A stretch of 64,000 nucleotides of DNA from Fumia sp045645505 (GCA_045645505.1 JAZRIW010000020.1:4130-68129); one strand, 5' to 3'. Positions 34,217 to 43,717 are shown, counted from the first letter of the stretch. The notes: a model not told the origin generated them from the letters alone. Translations and numbers: made by a program.

Positions 34217-35503
34217 ATGAGTACATTATTATCAGTTTCTATTGCTTTATTAGTGGGGCTTTTGATGACAAGGTTGTTTAAAAAATTAAAGCTTCCTAAT
34301 GTTACTGCTTACCTTATTGCCGGTGTATTGATTGGCCCTTATTTTATGGGACGTCTTGGTGTTGATGGATTAGGATTTGGAAGTGGTGAAGAGGTTGCTT
34401 CTTTATCACTTATTGCTGAGGTGGCATTAGGATTTATTGCTTTCTCTATTGGTACAGAATTTAAATTAGATGACCTTAAAAAAACCGGTAAACAAGCTAC
34501 TGTAATTGGTATATTGCAAGCGCTTGTTGCTACGTTGTTTGTTGATTTGGCACTTTATGGTGTGCATCTTCTTATGCCCGATAAGCTTACTGTACCTCAG
34601 CTCATTATCTTAGGTGCTATTGCTACTGCCACTGCTCCTGCTGCTACATTGATGGTAGTGCGTCAGTATAAGGCTAAAGGACCGCTTACAGATTTGCTTT
34701 TGCCGATAGTTGCTCTTGATGACGCTGTGGGACTTATCGTTTTTGCAGTTTCATTCGGAATTGCGAAAACTATCGTGCAAGGTTCTGTTGACTTTATTTC
34801 AATTTTTATTAATCCTTTAGTTGAGATTGCTTGTTCACTTATTCTCGGTGCAATTATGGGCTTTATTCTTACTCAGTTTGAAAAGATGTTTAACTCTAAC
34901 ACCAATCGCCTTAATATGACTATTACTTTTGTATTTTTGACAGTTGCACTTTCTATGATAGATTTACACATCGGTTCTGTGCATATCGCATTTTCATCAC
35001 TTTTGGTTTGTATGATGCTCGGTACAGTATTCTGTAATATTTGTCCGCTTTCTTTCGATTTGATGGAAAAATCAGAAAAGTGGACTTCGCCACTTCTGGC
35101 ACTTTTCTTTGTAATCAGTGGTGCTGAGCTTGAGCTCAATGTTTTCACGGATTGGGCAATTGTAGTTATCGGTTTAGTTTATATTATTTTCCGTTCCCTC
35201 GGAAAATATTATGGCGCCTTTGCGAGTGCTAAAATGACAAAATGTGAGCCTCAGATATGTAAATATCTTGGTATTACTTTATTGCCTCAAGCGGGTGTTG
35301 CGCTTGGTATGTGTGCTACTGCTATGCAGATTGGTGAACAAGGTAATCTTGTTAGAAATATTACTTTGTTTGCAGTACTTATTTATGAGCTTTTCGGACC
35401 TATATTTACAAGAATGGCTCTCACCGCTGCAGGGGATATTAAGCCTATGGAAGAGCACGTTAAAAACCGTCGTAAGATTAAACTCGATATGGTTAAAAAA
35501 TAA
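34217..35503 (+). CDS. CPA2-type cation:proton antiporter
   Basis: About 12 membrane segments over 428 aa, starting LLSVSIALLVGLLMTRLFKKLKLPNVTAYLIAGVLIGPYF, the Kef/NapA-type N-terminus. ATATAPAATLMVVRQYKAKGPLTD and LPIVALDDAVGLIVFA contain the ion-binding Asp pair of this superfamily. No TrkA-N or TrkA-C domain is attached. The ATG at 34217 with GAAAGAGG upstream is preferred over an open GTG at 34166. It probably exchanges Na+ or K+ for H+. Confidence 0.88.
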   Translation: MSTLLSVSIALLVGLLMTRLFKKLKLPNVTAYLIAGVLIGPYFMGRLGVDGLGFGSGEEVASLSLIAEVALGFIAFSIGTEFKLDDLKKTGKQATVIGILQALVATLFVDLALYGVHLLMPDKLTVPQLIILGAIATATAPAATLMVVRQYKAKGPLTDLLLPIVALDDAVGLIVFAVSFGIAKTIVQGSVDFISIFINPLVEIACSLILGAIMGFILTQFEKMFNSNTNRLNMTITFVFLTVALSMIDLHIGSVHIAFSSLLVCMMLGTVFCNICPLSFDLMEKSEKWTSPLLALFFVISGAELELNVFTDWAIVVIGLVYIIFRSLGKYYGAFASAKMTKCEPQICKYLGITLLPQAGVALGMCATAMQIGEQGNLVRNITLFAVLIYELFGPIFTRMALTAAGDIKPMEEHVKNRRKIKLDMVKK

Positions 35504-35509
35504 AGATAA

Positions 35510-35540
35510 AAGGCGATGTGATTTCACATCGCCTTATTTA
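35510..35540. terminator. Bidirectional terminator between convergent genes
   Basis: AAGGCGATGTG (35510-35520) pairs perfectly with CACATCGCCTT (35525-35535). It is flanked by T-rich sequence on the plus side and by TTTTATC on the minus side. Confidence 0.8.
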
Positions 35541-35541
35541 A

Positions 35542-36747
35542 TTATTTAAGTCTTTTAGGGGGAGCAATTATCTTATTAGGTTCTTTTCCGTAAACGTCTT
35601 TATAAATCATTAAAAGGTAGTTAGCTAAATTTTCACTTCCTGCATTTTTAACGCTTTCTCTTACCGAGTGCCTTAAGATTTCTTTTTCTTCAGCTGATTT
35701 TTTTTGATAATTTTTAAGCTCATTATACATCTCCTCAGCATTAAAGAAAATATATCCGTTTATGCCGCTTTGGACTTGTCCTTGGTTTAATCTGTCAAAA
35801 CGATGAAGTACGGGTAATCCAGTGGCCATAGCTTCAAGCATAGAAATTGAATTTGTATCGGAAAGTGAAGCGGTTACATATATGTCACATGCAGCATAGT
35901 AGGGTGGGAGGTCTTCGTTGGGAATAGCACCTGTAAATATTACCATATCCGAGATATTTAAATCTTTAGCTTTAGTTTCGAGTTCTTCTCTGCAAGGTCC
36001 GTCACCGATTATAATGAGTTTCATTTTATCATCGGGTTTTATAGTTTCTGCCCAGTAATTTAAAAGGACATCTATGCTTTTTTCTTTACCGATTCTACCG
36101 CAGAAGCAGACAAGCATATCATCATCTTTGATACCATATTTTAATCTGAATGCGTGTTTACTTTCGTCAGTTATATTGGAAGGGGCAAATTTATCAAGTT
36201 CCACAGGGTTTGGAATAACATTTACATCTCTATCAATTTTACACTCATTTTTTATGTATTCATCACATTTTTTTGAAGGACCTGTAATTGCGTTTGCAGA
36301 TTTGGCAAACATTTTAAAATACTTATGTGAAAGTTTTGTTACAAAAGGAATCAAAGGTTTTGGTGCTACATAGTATATATATTCATCGTACATGGTGTGA
36401 AGGGTATATACTACGGGCTTTTTCAATCTTTTTGCGATATGTGAAGCGGAAATTCCTATAGTGAATTCCTGGTGAATGTGAATTATATCAGGATTAAATT
36501 TTTCGATAAGTTTAAGTCTTTTGTGACTGATAGGAGCAGAGATACCATAATTATAAAATTTCCTCATTGACAATGCAGGACAATGCAAGACATTATTCTG
36601 AATATAATGGTGTTTGGTATTTGGGTCAGCAGTTACAATCAATACTTCGTGCCCCATTTTTTCAAGCCCTTCTTTTAAAAGCTTTATGTGAGTAACAACA
36701 CCATTTATAAATGGGAGGTAGGTTTCTGTGAAAATCGCAATTTTCAT
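35542..36747 (-). CDS. GT4 glycosyltransferase, diacylglycerol glucosyltransferase-like
   Basis: GT-B fold family 4 enzyme. The N-terminus IAIFTETYLPFINGVVTHI and PDIIHIHQEFTIGISASHIAKRLKKP are typical of glycolipid synthases, and the C-terminal half carries CFCGRIGKEKSIDVLL, IIGDGPCREELE and SDTNSISMLEAMATGLPV with the ExxxxxxE donor motif. The 401 aa and the HTMYDEYIYYV segment point to 1,2-diacylglycerol glucosyltransferase-type enzymes making membrane glycolipids or lipoteichoic anchors. AAAGGA precedes the ATG. Monocistronic. Confidence 0.85.
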   Translation of the reverse strand: MKIAIFTETYLPFINGVVTHIKLLKEGLEKMGHEVLIVTADPNTKHHYIQNNVLHCPALSMRKFYNYGISAPISHKRLKLIEKFNPDIIHIHQEFTIGISASHIAKRLKKPVVYTLHTMYDEYIYYVAPKPLIPFVTKLSHKYFKMFAKSANAITGPSKKCDEYIKNECKIDRDVNVIPNPVELDKFAPSNITDESKHAFRLKYGIKDDDMLVCFCGRIGKEKSIDVLLNYWAETIKPDDKMKLIIIGDGPCREELETKAKDLNISDMVIFTGAIPNEDLPPYYAACDIYVTASLSDTNSISMLEAMATGLPVLHRFDRLNQGQVQSGINGYIFFNAEEMYNELKNYQKKSAEEKEILRHSVRESVKNAGSENLANYLLMIYKDVYGKEPNKIIAPPKRLK

Positions 36748-36911
36748 AATAATTTCCTTTCTTAAGAAATTTTATAATAATATTATAGCTTTAAAATAAA
36801 AATATTTCAAGTTAAGTGAAAAAATATTTTTAATTTGTTATTTAGACTATCATAATTTAAAAAAATGTGATATAATTAAAAAGATATAAAAAATAAAGGA
36901 AGGTTTGGGGC

Positions 36912-38891
36912 ATGGAGCCTAATAAACGTTATAATCAGCTTGTAGATGAATTAAACTATCACAGTAAACTTTATTATACCGATGACGCTCCCGTTATCAG
37001 TGATTATGATTATGATATGATGATGGTTGAGCTTAAAAAAATAGAAGAACAGTATCCGTTATTTATCCGTCCTGATTCACCGACGCAAAGGGTAGGTGAT
37101 GTCTTATATAATACCTTTGATAAGGTCGAGCATAAGGTTCAGATGGGATCTTTGCAGGATGTTTTCAGTGTGGATGAGCTTTATTCATTTGATGAGAGAT
37201 GCAAATCTTCTGTTAAAAATATAAGTTATGTAGTAGAACCTAAAATAGATGGATTATCTGTATCGCTTGAATATGTTGATGGTAAATTTAAAAGAGGCTC
37301 AACGAGAGGTAATGGCCTTGTTGGCGAAGATGTTACTTTAAATCTTTTAACAATTTCGGATATTCCTAAAGAGCTTCCTCAGAAATTACCTTTTTTAGAG
37401 GTAAGAGGGGAAGTTTATATGTCAAGGGCGGTTTTTGATGAGCTTACAAAAAAACAGATTGAAAATGGCGAGGAAGCTTTTAAAAATCCGAGAAATGCTG
37501 CCGCAGGTGCTTTGAGGCAGAAAGATCCTAAAATCACTTTAAAGAGAAAGCTTTCAATTTTTGTTTTTAATGTTCAGCAAATTGAGGGCAAAACTCTTTC
37601 TTCACATAAAGAATCGCTTGATTATCTTTGTAATCTGGGATTTAAGGTTACGCCATTTTATGAGAGATTTGATGATTTTGATAAGGTGATTGAAAAAATC
37701 AAAGTAATAGGTGAAAACAGGTCTGAATACCCATTTGATATAGATGGAGCGGTTGTAAAGGTGGATGACTTTACACAGCGTGAAGAGCTGGGTTCGACGG
37801 TGAAATTCCCAAAATGGGCGGTGGCTTTTAAATATCCGCCTGAGGAAAAGGAAACTATCTTAAGGGCAATTGATATAAATGTAGGACGTACCGGTGCATT
37901 GACACCGACTGCCGTTTTTGATCCGATTATTTTAGCAGGTACAACTGTTAAAAGAGCGGTGCTTCATAATCAGGATTTTATCACCGAAAAGGATATAAGG
38001 ATTGGAGATAAAATTTTAGTCAGAAAGGCGGGGGATATTATTCCCGAAGTTCTTCGTTCTTTGGAGCATCAGGAGGGAAGTACTCCATATCTGATTCCTC
38101 AATATTGTCCAGTTTGCAACAGCGAGACAGTTAAGGACGATGATGAAGCTGTTATAAGGTGTGTAAACCCTTTATGTCCTGCAACGCTTTACAGAAATAT
38201 AATTCATTTTGCCACAAGAAACGCTATGAATATAGAAGGGTTAGGCCCTGCGATTGTTGAACTTTTACTTGAAAATAAACTTATTTCTTCTCCTGCTGAT
38301 TTATATGCATTAAAGGCAGAACAGCTTGTAGTCTTAGAGCGAATGGGTGAACTTTCAGCAAAGAATTTGCTGGATTCAATAAATGAGTCAAAACAAAGAG
38401 GCCTTTCAAAGCTTATTTTTGGCCTTGGCATAAGAAATATCGGTGAACGGGCGGCTAAGCTTTTGGCAGAACATTTTGGTGATATAGATAGTATCATAAA
38501 TGCTTCGATTGCTGAAATTACTGCTATTGAGGGATATGGAGAGGTTATGGCACAGAGTGTTGTGGATTATTTTTCAAAGACTGAGAGTTCAGAGCTTATT
38601 GAGAAATTAAAAGGCTTTGGCGTTAAACTTTCTGAGGAGATTACTAAAAAGACCGATTTATTTTCAGGTAAAACCTTTGTACTTACGGGTACTCTTCCGA
38701 CTTACAGCCGAAATGAGGCAAAGGAAATTATCGAGAAAAATGGTGGAAAGGTAAGTTCTTCTGTGTCTTCAAAAACGGATTATGTATTAGCAGGTGAAGA
38801 TGCGGGAAGTAAGCTTACAAAAGCTAATTCGCTTGGTATTAAAATACTCACTGAAGATGAGTTTAATCAAATGGTAAAGGATGAAAATTAA
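36912..38891 (+). CDS. ligA: NAD-dependent DNA ligase
   Basis: All LigA domains are present in 659 aa. The Ia domain is followed by the adenylation site VEPKIDGLSVSLEY (Lys of KxDG). Then come GRTGALTPTAVFDPIILAGTTVKRA, the OB fold, the zinc finger CPVCNSETVKDDDEAVIRCVNPLCPA, the helix-hairpin-helix region (FGLGIRNIGERAAKLLAE) and the C-terminal BRCT domain (FVLTGTLPTYSRNEAKEII). It seals nicks in replication and repair. An extended -10 (TGATATAAT, to 36876) lies about 35 bases upstream. It leads the gatCAB genes. Confidence 0.95.
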   Translation: MEPNKRYNQLVDELNYHSKLYYTDDAPVISDYDYDMMMVELKKIEEQYPLFIRPDSPTQRVGDVLYNTFDKVEHKVQMGSLQDVFSVDELYSFDERCKSSVKNISYVVEPKIDGLSVSLEYVDGKFKRGSTRGNGLVGEDVTLNLLTISDIPKELPQKLPFLEVRGEVYMSRAVFDELTKKQIENGEEAFKNPRNAAAGALRQKDPKITLKRKLSIFVFNVQQIEGKTLSSHKESLDYLCNLGFKVTPFYERFDDFDKVIEKIKVIGENRSEYPFDIDGAVVKVDDFTQREELGSTVKFPKWAVAFKYPPEEKETILRAIDINVGRTGALTPTAVFDPIILAGTTVKRAVLHNQDFITEKDIRIGDKILVRKAGDIIPEVLRSLEHQEGSTPYLIPQYCPVCNSETVKDDDEAVIRCVNPLCPATLYRNIIHFATRNAMNIEGLGPAIVELLLENKLISSPADLYALKAEQLVVLERMGELSAKNLLDSINESKQRGLSKLIFGLGIRNIGERAAKLLAEHFGDIDSIINASIAEITAIEGYGEVMAQSVVDYFSKTESSELIEKLKGFGVKLSEEITKKTDLFSGKTFVLTGTLPTYSRNEAKEIIEKNGGKVSSSVSSKTDYVLAGEDAGSKLTKANSLGIKILTEDEFNQMVKDEN

Positions 38892-38892
38892 G

Positions 38893-39162
38893 ATGAAAAT
38901 TGATATGAAACGACTTGCAAAGCTTTCAAAATTGAAATTTTCTCCTGAAGAGGAAATTAAATTTGAAAAAGAGATGGAAAATATCGTAAATATGGTTGAA
39001 AAACTTCCGGACATTGATGCGACAGGTGCTTTGATAGACCCTGAAAATCCTATGCAGATGCGTGCAGATGTAGCAGAAAAGAATTTTAACCGTGAAGAGC
39101 TTCTTAAGAATGCATACGAAGTTCAGGCCGGTTGTATTGTTGTTCCCAAAGTAGTGGACTAA
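38893..39162 (+). CDS. gatC: Asp-tRNA(Asn)/Glu-tRNA(Gln) amidotransferase subunit C
   Basis: About 89 aa: RLAKLSKLKFSPEEEIKFEKEMENIVNMVEKLPDID, with the C-terminal MRADVAEKNFNREELLKNA segment. It stabilises the GatA-GatB complex. An ATG at 38881 lies inside ligA; the ATG at 38893, one base after the ligA stop, gives the normal length. Translational coupling with ligA is likely. Confidence 0.9.
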   Translation: MKIDMKRLAKLSKLKFSPEEEIKFEKEMENIVNMVEKLPDIDATGALIDPENPMQMRADVAEKNFNREELLKNAYEVQAGCIVVPKVVD

Positions 39163-39177
39163 GAAAGGATTGTGAAT

Positions 39178-40650
39178 ATGGATTTATTTAAGCTTGAAGC
39201 ATCTACCCTTTCTGAGATGCTTAAAAATAAAGAATGTTCTTCTGTTGAAATTACAAAGTCTGTTTTAAAACGTATAGATGAAAAAGAACCCGAATTGGGG
39301 TCTTATATTTCGGTTGATTCTGAGGGTGCTTTGAAAAAAGCAGAAGAAGTTGATAAAAAGCGTTTAAATGGCGATGAGCTTCACCCTCTTGCCGGTATTC
39401 CGATAGGTATTAAGGATAATATATGTCTTAAAGGTATGCCTACTACCTGTGCATCAAAAATGCTTGAGAATTTTGTTCCTCCTTATGATGCAACAGTAAT
39501 CGAAAAACTTAATAAAACTGACTGCGTTTATCTTGGAAAGCTCAATATGGACGAGTTTGCTATGGGTTCTTCAACAGAGAATTCTGCCTTTAAGAAAACT
39601 AAAAATCCACATAATATAGAATATGTTCCCGGTGGTTCATCGGGTGGAAGTGCCTGTGCAGTTGCTTCGGGTGAAGCTATTATCACTTTAGGTTCCGATA
39701 CGGGTGGCTCAATTCGTCAGCCTTCTGCTTACTGCGGAGTCGTGGGCCTTAAACCTACTTATGGTTCGGTTTCAAGATATGGGCTTGTTGCTTTTGCATC
39801 TTCCCTTGACCAGATTGGACCTATCGGAAGAAGTGTAAAGGATATAGCTTTAACTTATTCTGCAATCTGCGGTAAAGATAATATGGATACTACTACCGTT
39901 TTAAGAGAGTATCCTGATTTTTTAAAAAATCTTAATTTTGATATAAAGGGAATTAAAATTGGTATTCCGAAAGAATACTTTGCTGAGGGTGTTACCGAAG
40001 AGGTTAAGGAAGCTGTAATGCAGGTAGCAAAGGAATATGAAAAACTGGGTGCAATTTTAGTACCGGTTTCTTTGCCGAGTACCGATTATGCTTTGTCAGC
40101 ATATTATATCATCGCATCTGCAGAGGCATCTTCAAATCTCGCTCGTTTTGATGGAGTAAAATATGGCTATCGCAGTAAAAATTTCAGTAACCTTGAGGAA
40201 CTTTACTTAAATACAAGAAGTGAAGCTTTCGGTGCTGAGGTAAAAAGACGTATTATGCTTGGTACTTACGTGCTTTCATCAGGATATTACGATGCTTATT
40301 ATAAAAAGGCAAAATTCACTCAACAGCTTATTCAGAAGCAGTATGATGATGCTTTTAAACAATGTGATTTGCTTTTGACTCCCACCACTCCTGATACCGC
40401 ATTTAAAATCGGTGAAAATGTAGATGACCAGGTAAAAATGTATATGAACGATATTCTTACTGTTATGATAAATATTGCAGGACTTCCTGCTATCAGTATG
40501 CCTTGCGGTTTTGACAGTAAATCTCTTCCGATAGGTTGCCAGTTGATTGGTTCAAAATTCAGCGAACAGATTTTATTCAATGTGGCAGGTTGCTATGAAA
40601 AACTTATCGGCGGATTTGATTATTCAAAGACATTAGGAGGGGACAAATAA
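39178..40650 (+). CDS. gatA: Asp-tRNA(Asn)/Glu-tRNA(Gln) amidotransferase subunit A
   Basis: Amidase-signature glutaminase of 490 aa. The Ser-cisSer-Lys triad is visible as GIPIGIKDNICLKG (Lys) and VPGGSSGGSACAVASGEA with LGSDTGGSIRQPSAYCG. It releases ammonia from glutamine and channels it to GatB. ATG at 39178 is preferred (AGGA eight bases upstream) over GTG at 39172. gatB begins one base after its stop. Confidence 0.95.
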   Translation: MDLFKLEASTLSEMLKNKECSSVEITKSVLKRIDEKEPELGSYISVDSEGALKKAEEVDKKRLNGDELHPLAGIPIGIKDNICLKGMPTTCASKMLENFVPPYDATVIEKLNKTDCVYLGKLNMDEFAMGSSTENSAFKKTKNPHNIEYVPGGSSGGSACAVASGEAIITLGSDTGGSIRQPSAYCGVVGLKPTYGSVSRYGLVAFASSLDQIGPIGRSVKDIALTYSAICGKDNMDTTTVLREYPDFLKNLNFDIKGIKIGIPKEYFAEGVTEEVKEAVMQVAKEYEKLGAILVPVSLPSTDYALSAYYIIASAEASSNLARFDGVKYGYRSKNFSNLEELYLNTRSEAFGAEVKRRIMLGTYVLSSGYYDAYYKKAKFTQQLIQKQYDDAFKQCDLLLTPTTPDTAFKIGENVDDQVKMYMNDILTVMINIAGLPAISMPCGFDSKSLPIGCQLIGSKFSEQILFNVAGCYEKLIGGFDYSKTLGGDK

Positions 40651-40651
40651 T

Positions 40652-42088
40652 ATGGCTTATAACGATTATGAAATCGTGGTTGGACTTGAAGTTCATGCCG
40701 AGCTTAATACTGAATCTAAAATTTATTGCAGTTGTAAAAATGCTTTCGGACTTGAAGTAAATACTCAGTGTTGTCCTATCTGTATGGGTATGCCAGGTAC
40801 TTTGCCAACACTTAATGAAAAGGTTGTAGAATATGCGGTAAAGATGGGATATGCGTTAAATTGCAGTATAAATCCTGTTTCTAAACAAGACAGAAAGAAT
40901 TATTTTTATCCTGACCTTCCTAAAGCTTATCAGATAAGCCAGTTTGATATTCCGCTTTGTGAAAACGGTTATGTCGATGTTTTGGTTGACGGTGAGGAAA
41001 AACGTATAGGCGTTACAAGAATTCACATCGAAGAGGATGCAGGAAAGCTCATTCATGATGACAGCTTTACCGGTACTTTAGTTGACTTTAATCGTTGTGG
41101 TGTTCCGCTTATTGAGATTGTTTCTGAGCCTGATATGAGAAGCTCAAAGGACGCTAAAGCGTATCTTGAAACTATCAAATCCATCTTGCAGTATATAGGA
41201 ATTTCAGACTGTAAGATGCAGGAAGGTTCCATTCGTTGCGACATCAATGTTTCGGTGCATAAAAAGGGTGAGCCCTTTGGAACACGTGTTGAGATGAAGA
41301 ATGTCAATACTTTTTCAGGAGCTGTTCGTGCTATCGAATATGAGGCTGACAGACAGATTAAAGCACTTGAAAATGGTGAGGTAATTTCTCAGGAAACACG
41401 TCGCTGGGATGATGCAAATGGTGTCAATGTGCTTTTAAGAAGTAAAGAAGATGCGCAGGATTACAGATATTTCCCCGAACCTGACCTTTCTACTATTGTG
41501 CTCAGTGAGGATTATCTTGAATCTATTAAGGCAACTATTCCTGAACTTCCCAATAAAAAGATTTTCCGTTATATGAAGGAATATGCTCTTCCTGAGGAAG
41601 ATGCTATGTTAATTGTTGATAATATTGAGAAATCTGCACTCTTCGAGGAGATTGTAAATTCAGGTAAAGTTAAGCCTAAAAATGCTTCAAACTGGGTATT
41701 GGGCGACGTTTCAAGAGTTATCAATGAACTGAATAAGCCTCTCAGTGAGCTTAATATCAATGCTTCACATCTTACAATGCTTATCGAATTGGTGGAGAAA
41801 AATGTAATTTCAAATTCAGCGGGTAAAACTGTTTTTGAAGAGATGCTTAAGTCAGGAAAAGAACCTAAATTAATTGTTGAGGAAAAAGGTCTGGGACAGA
41901 TTTCTGATGAAGGTGCTTTAAAGGCAATAGTTGAGCAGGTGGTTTTTGATAATCAGAAGTCAATAGATGACTATAAAAATGGTAAAACCAATGCATTAGG
42001 TTTCCTTGTAGGTCAATGTATGAAGGCTTCAAAAGGCAAGGGAAATCCTGCTGTTATGAAAGAATTACTTATGGATTATCTTAAATAA
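40652..42088 (+). CDS. gatB: Asp-tRNA(Asn)/Glu-tRNA(Gln) amidotransferase subunit B
   Basis: 478 aa with the kinase/transamidase core (VVGLEVHAELNTESKIYCSC, CPICMGMPGTLPTLN, RKNYFYPDLPKAYQISQFDIP, the HIEEDAGKLIHD site). The C-terminal helical and YqeY-like tail (NGKTNALGFLVGQCMKASKGKGNPAVM) recognises tRNA. The gene set implies that Gln-tRNA (and perhaps Asn-tRNA) is made indirectly, consistent with the gltX in this window charging tRNA-Gln with Glu. Confidence 0.96.
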   Translation: MAYNDYEIVVGLEVHAELNTESKIYCSCKNAFGLEVNTQCCPICMGMPGTLPTLNEKVVEYAVKMGYALNCSINPVSKQDRKNYFYPDLPKAYQISQFDIPLCENGYVDVLVDGEEKRIGVTRIHIEEDAGKLIHDDSFTGTLVDFNRCGVPLIEIVSEPDMRSSKDAKAYLETIKSILQYIGISDCKMQEGSIRCDINVSVHKKGEPFGTRVEMKNVNTFSGAVRAIEYEADRQIKALENGEVISQETRRWDDANGVNVLLRSKEDAQDYRYFPEPDLSTIVLSEDYLESIKATIPELPNKKIFRYMKEYALPEEDAMLIVDNIEKSALFEEIVNSGKVKPKNASNWVLGDVSRVINELNKPLSELNINASHLTMLIELVEKNVISNSAGKTVFEEMLKSGKEPKLIVEEKGLGQISDEGALKAIVEQVVFDNQKSIDDYKNGKTNALGFLVGQCMKASKGKGNPAVMKELLMDYLK

Positions 42089-42092
42089 AAAT

Positions 42093-42124
42093 AAACCCGT
42101 CGGATTTTCCGACGGGTTTTTAAT
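42093..42124. terminator. Bidirectional terminator after gatB
   Basis: AAACCCGTCGG (42093-42103) pairs perfectly with CCGACGGGTTT (42109-42119), with T runs on both strands. It serves gatB and the convergent isomerase gene. Confidence 0.92.
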
Positions 42125-42128
42125 TTAA

Positions 42129-43043
42129 TTAGATAACAAATTGTTCCATATAACGTTTTGCAAGGATTAAAGAAGCTTCAACTCGTTCTTTGCTTCCTTC
42201 AAAAGCTTTATCTTCGATTTCAAGACAGGTAAAACCATCAAAGCCAATATCTGTAAGAGCGGATACATATTTACCCCAGTCAACATCGCCAAGTCCCGGA
42301 AGTTTAGGTGACATAAAGGAAAGGGGAGTTGCCATAATTCCGCAATCGTTTAATTTGTCTTTATAAACTTTGATGTCTTTATAGTGAACATGGAAGATGC
42401 GGTCTTTGAATTCATAGATGGGTTTAATATAATCAATCATCTGCCATACGAAATGTGACGGGTCATAGTTAATACCAAAGTTTTTGCTCGGAATAATTTC
42501 AAAACATTTTCTCCAGATTTCGGGAGTAGTGAAAAGATTTTGTCCGCCGGGCCATTGGTCATATCCAAAGAGCATAGGGCAGTTTTCGATAGCTACTTTA
42601 ACATTATTTTCTTCGGCAAATTTAATAATATCGGGCCATACTTTTTTAAATTCTTCGAGATTTTCCTCAACGTTTTTGTTTTGCATTCTGCCTACAAAAG
42701 TTGTAACCATACCGATACCAAGTTTATTTGACGCTACAATAACCTTTTTTAAGTGGTCGATGTTTGCAGCTCTTTTTTCTAAATCTTCATCCATGGTGTT
42801 GGGATAGAAAGCCAAAGAAGAAATCTCGACATTTTTCTTAGCACAGTATTTTTTTATGTGATTGATATTTTTGTCGCTCATATCTTCGACATCAATATGG
42901 CTGACACCTGCGTAACGGCGTTCTGCTTTACCCTGAGGCCAACAAGCCATTTCAACGCATTTAAACCCCTTATCACTTGCAAAATCAATAACCTCTTCAA
43001 AGGTGTATGTGTCTAAAATTGCACTGACAAAACCTAATTTCAT
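42129..43043 (-). CDS. Sugar phosphate isomerase/epimerase (xylose-isomerase-like TIM barrel)
   Basis: 304 aa from the ATG at 43043, which has AAAAGGAGA upstream; an open extension to 43085 has no such site. Metal-site segments are VKVAIENCPM (Glu), INYDPSHFVW (Asp and His), IFHVHYKDIKVY (His) and FTCLEIEDKAFEG (Glu). These match the AP-endonuclease-2/IolE-like family acting on ketoses, inosose or related sugars. Substrate unknown; the gene stands alone. Confidence 0.85.
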   Translation of the reverse strand: MKLGFVSAILDTYTFEEVIDFASDKGFKCVEMACWPQGKAERRYAGVSHIDVEDMSDKNINHIKKYCAKKNVEISSLAFYPNTMDEDLEKRAANIDHLKKVIVASNKLGIGMVTTFVGRMQNKNVEENLEEFKKVWPDIIKFAEENNVKVAIENCPMLFGYDQWPGGQNLFTTPEIWRKCFEIIPSKNFGINYDPSHFVWQMIDYIKPIYEFKDRIFHVHYKDIKVYKDKLNDCGIMATPLSFMSPKLPGLGDVDWGKYVSALTDIGFDGFTCLEIEDKAFEGSKERVEASLILAKRYMEQFVI

Positions 43044-43135
43044 AAATATTCTCCTTTTTCTTTTATTATAGCTTGATTTTAACATATAATTTTTTACAAG
43101 TCAATAAGAAAGCCTTCCCTAAGGTGTGTACTCCT

Positions 43136-43179
43136 AAAGATTAAAGGTTCTCGCGAATTTGCGAGAACCTTTAATCTTT
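43136..43179. repeat. REP-like perfect hairpin at the end of a transposase remnant
   Basis: AAAGATTAAAGGTTCTCGC (43136-43154) and its exact complement at 43161-43179 form a 19-bp perfect stem with a 6-base loop. The right arm contains the last codons and TAA of the decayed transposase on the minus strand. Both flanks lack a long T run. Terminal hairpins of this kind are what REP-associated (IS200-like) transposases recognise. Confidence 0.7.
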
Positions 43180-43376
43180 ATAAAAACAATATAATTCCCA
43201 TTTTAAAGGGTTTGTGTCCATGTATTCACATATTTTCTGGTAATTTTTTCACCACGTATAATGTGGTCATGAAATGATTTCTGAAACAATCTTTTATTAA
43301 ATGGTTTAAGCATACCTTTTTTAATATCACGGATATATCCTTTTAATCTTGTTGGTTTTCGTTTTGGCAAGTCCAT
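43171..43376 (-). pseudogene. Decayed REP-associated (Y1/IS200-like) transposase
   Basis: On the minus strand an ATG at 43376 begins DLPKRKPTRLKGY, the conserved N-terminus of REP-associated tyrosine transposases. The central region with the HUH and catalytic Tyr motifs is missing. The frame then resumes with LFQKSFHDHIIRGEK, the conserved C-terminal block. A one-base loss in an A run (T run on plus at 43244-43249) shifts the end; restoring it reads NYQKICEYMDTNPLKWELYC and stops at the hairpin. The copy is internally deleted and frameshifted, so inactive. A functional copy elsewhere could still mobilise the hairpin. Confidence 0.72.
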
Positions 43377-43387
43377 ATTATTTATTC

Positions 43388-43630
43388 TTAACTTATTTCT
43401 TGTTCTAAATTGTCAAACAAATTTGATTTAAAAAAATCACGTATTGAAATATTTAGTCCATCACAAATCTTTTTTATTGTGGATATAGTTGCACTATTAT
43501 TTCTACCGCCGACAATATTACTCAATGTAGATTGAGTTATGCCACTTATGGTTGCAAGTTTATTAATAGTTATCCTGTTTTCTTTGCAAAGTTCAAGAAT
43601 CCTTAATTTTGTAGCTTCTCCTATATTCAT
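43388..43630 (-). CDS. XRE-family helix-turn-helix regulator
   Basis: 80 aa: NIGEATKLRILELCKENRITINKLATISGITQSTLSNIVGGRNNSATISTIKKICDGLNISIRDFF, a clear HTH_3 domain with recognition helix around TQSTLSNI, plus a short acidic tail. The ATG at 43630 has GAGGTG seven bases upstream; an in-frame GTG precedes it. It is divergent from the zinc-ribbon membrane genes, whose promoter region contains two TTTTGAGTT repeats, so it is a probable regulator of them and of itself. Confidence 0.88.
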   Translation of the reverse strand: MNIGEATKLRILELCKENRITINKLATISGITQSTLSNIVGGRNNSATISTIKKICDGLNISIRDFFKSNLFDNLEQEIS

Positions 43631-43650
43631 AATATTCACCTCAAGGTTAT

Positions 43651-43717
43651 TTTAACTTTTTTGAGTTAAATAAATTACCTCTTTTGAGTTGACTTTTAAA
43701 TATAGTTATGATACAAT
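43651..43717 (+). promoter_or_regulatory. Divergent promoter region with TTTTGAGTT repeats
   Basis: TTGACT (43689-43694) and TACAAT (43712-43717) are spaced by 17 bases and drive the zinc-ribbon genes. TTTTGAGTT occurs at 43659-43667 and again at 43682-43690, 23 bases apart, the second overlapping the -35. TTTAACT/AGTTAAA (43651-43657/43664-43670) is an inverted repeat. The TTGAGT half-site is shared with the operator at 28728-28743. Confidence 0.6.
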
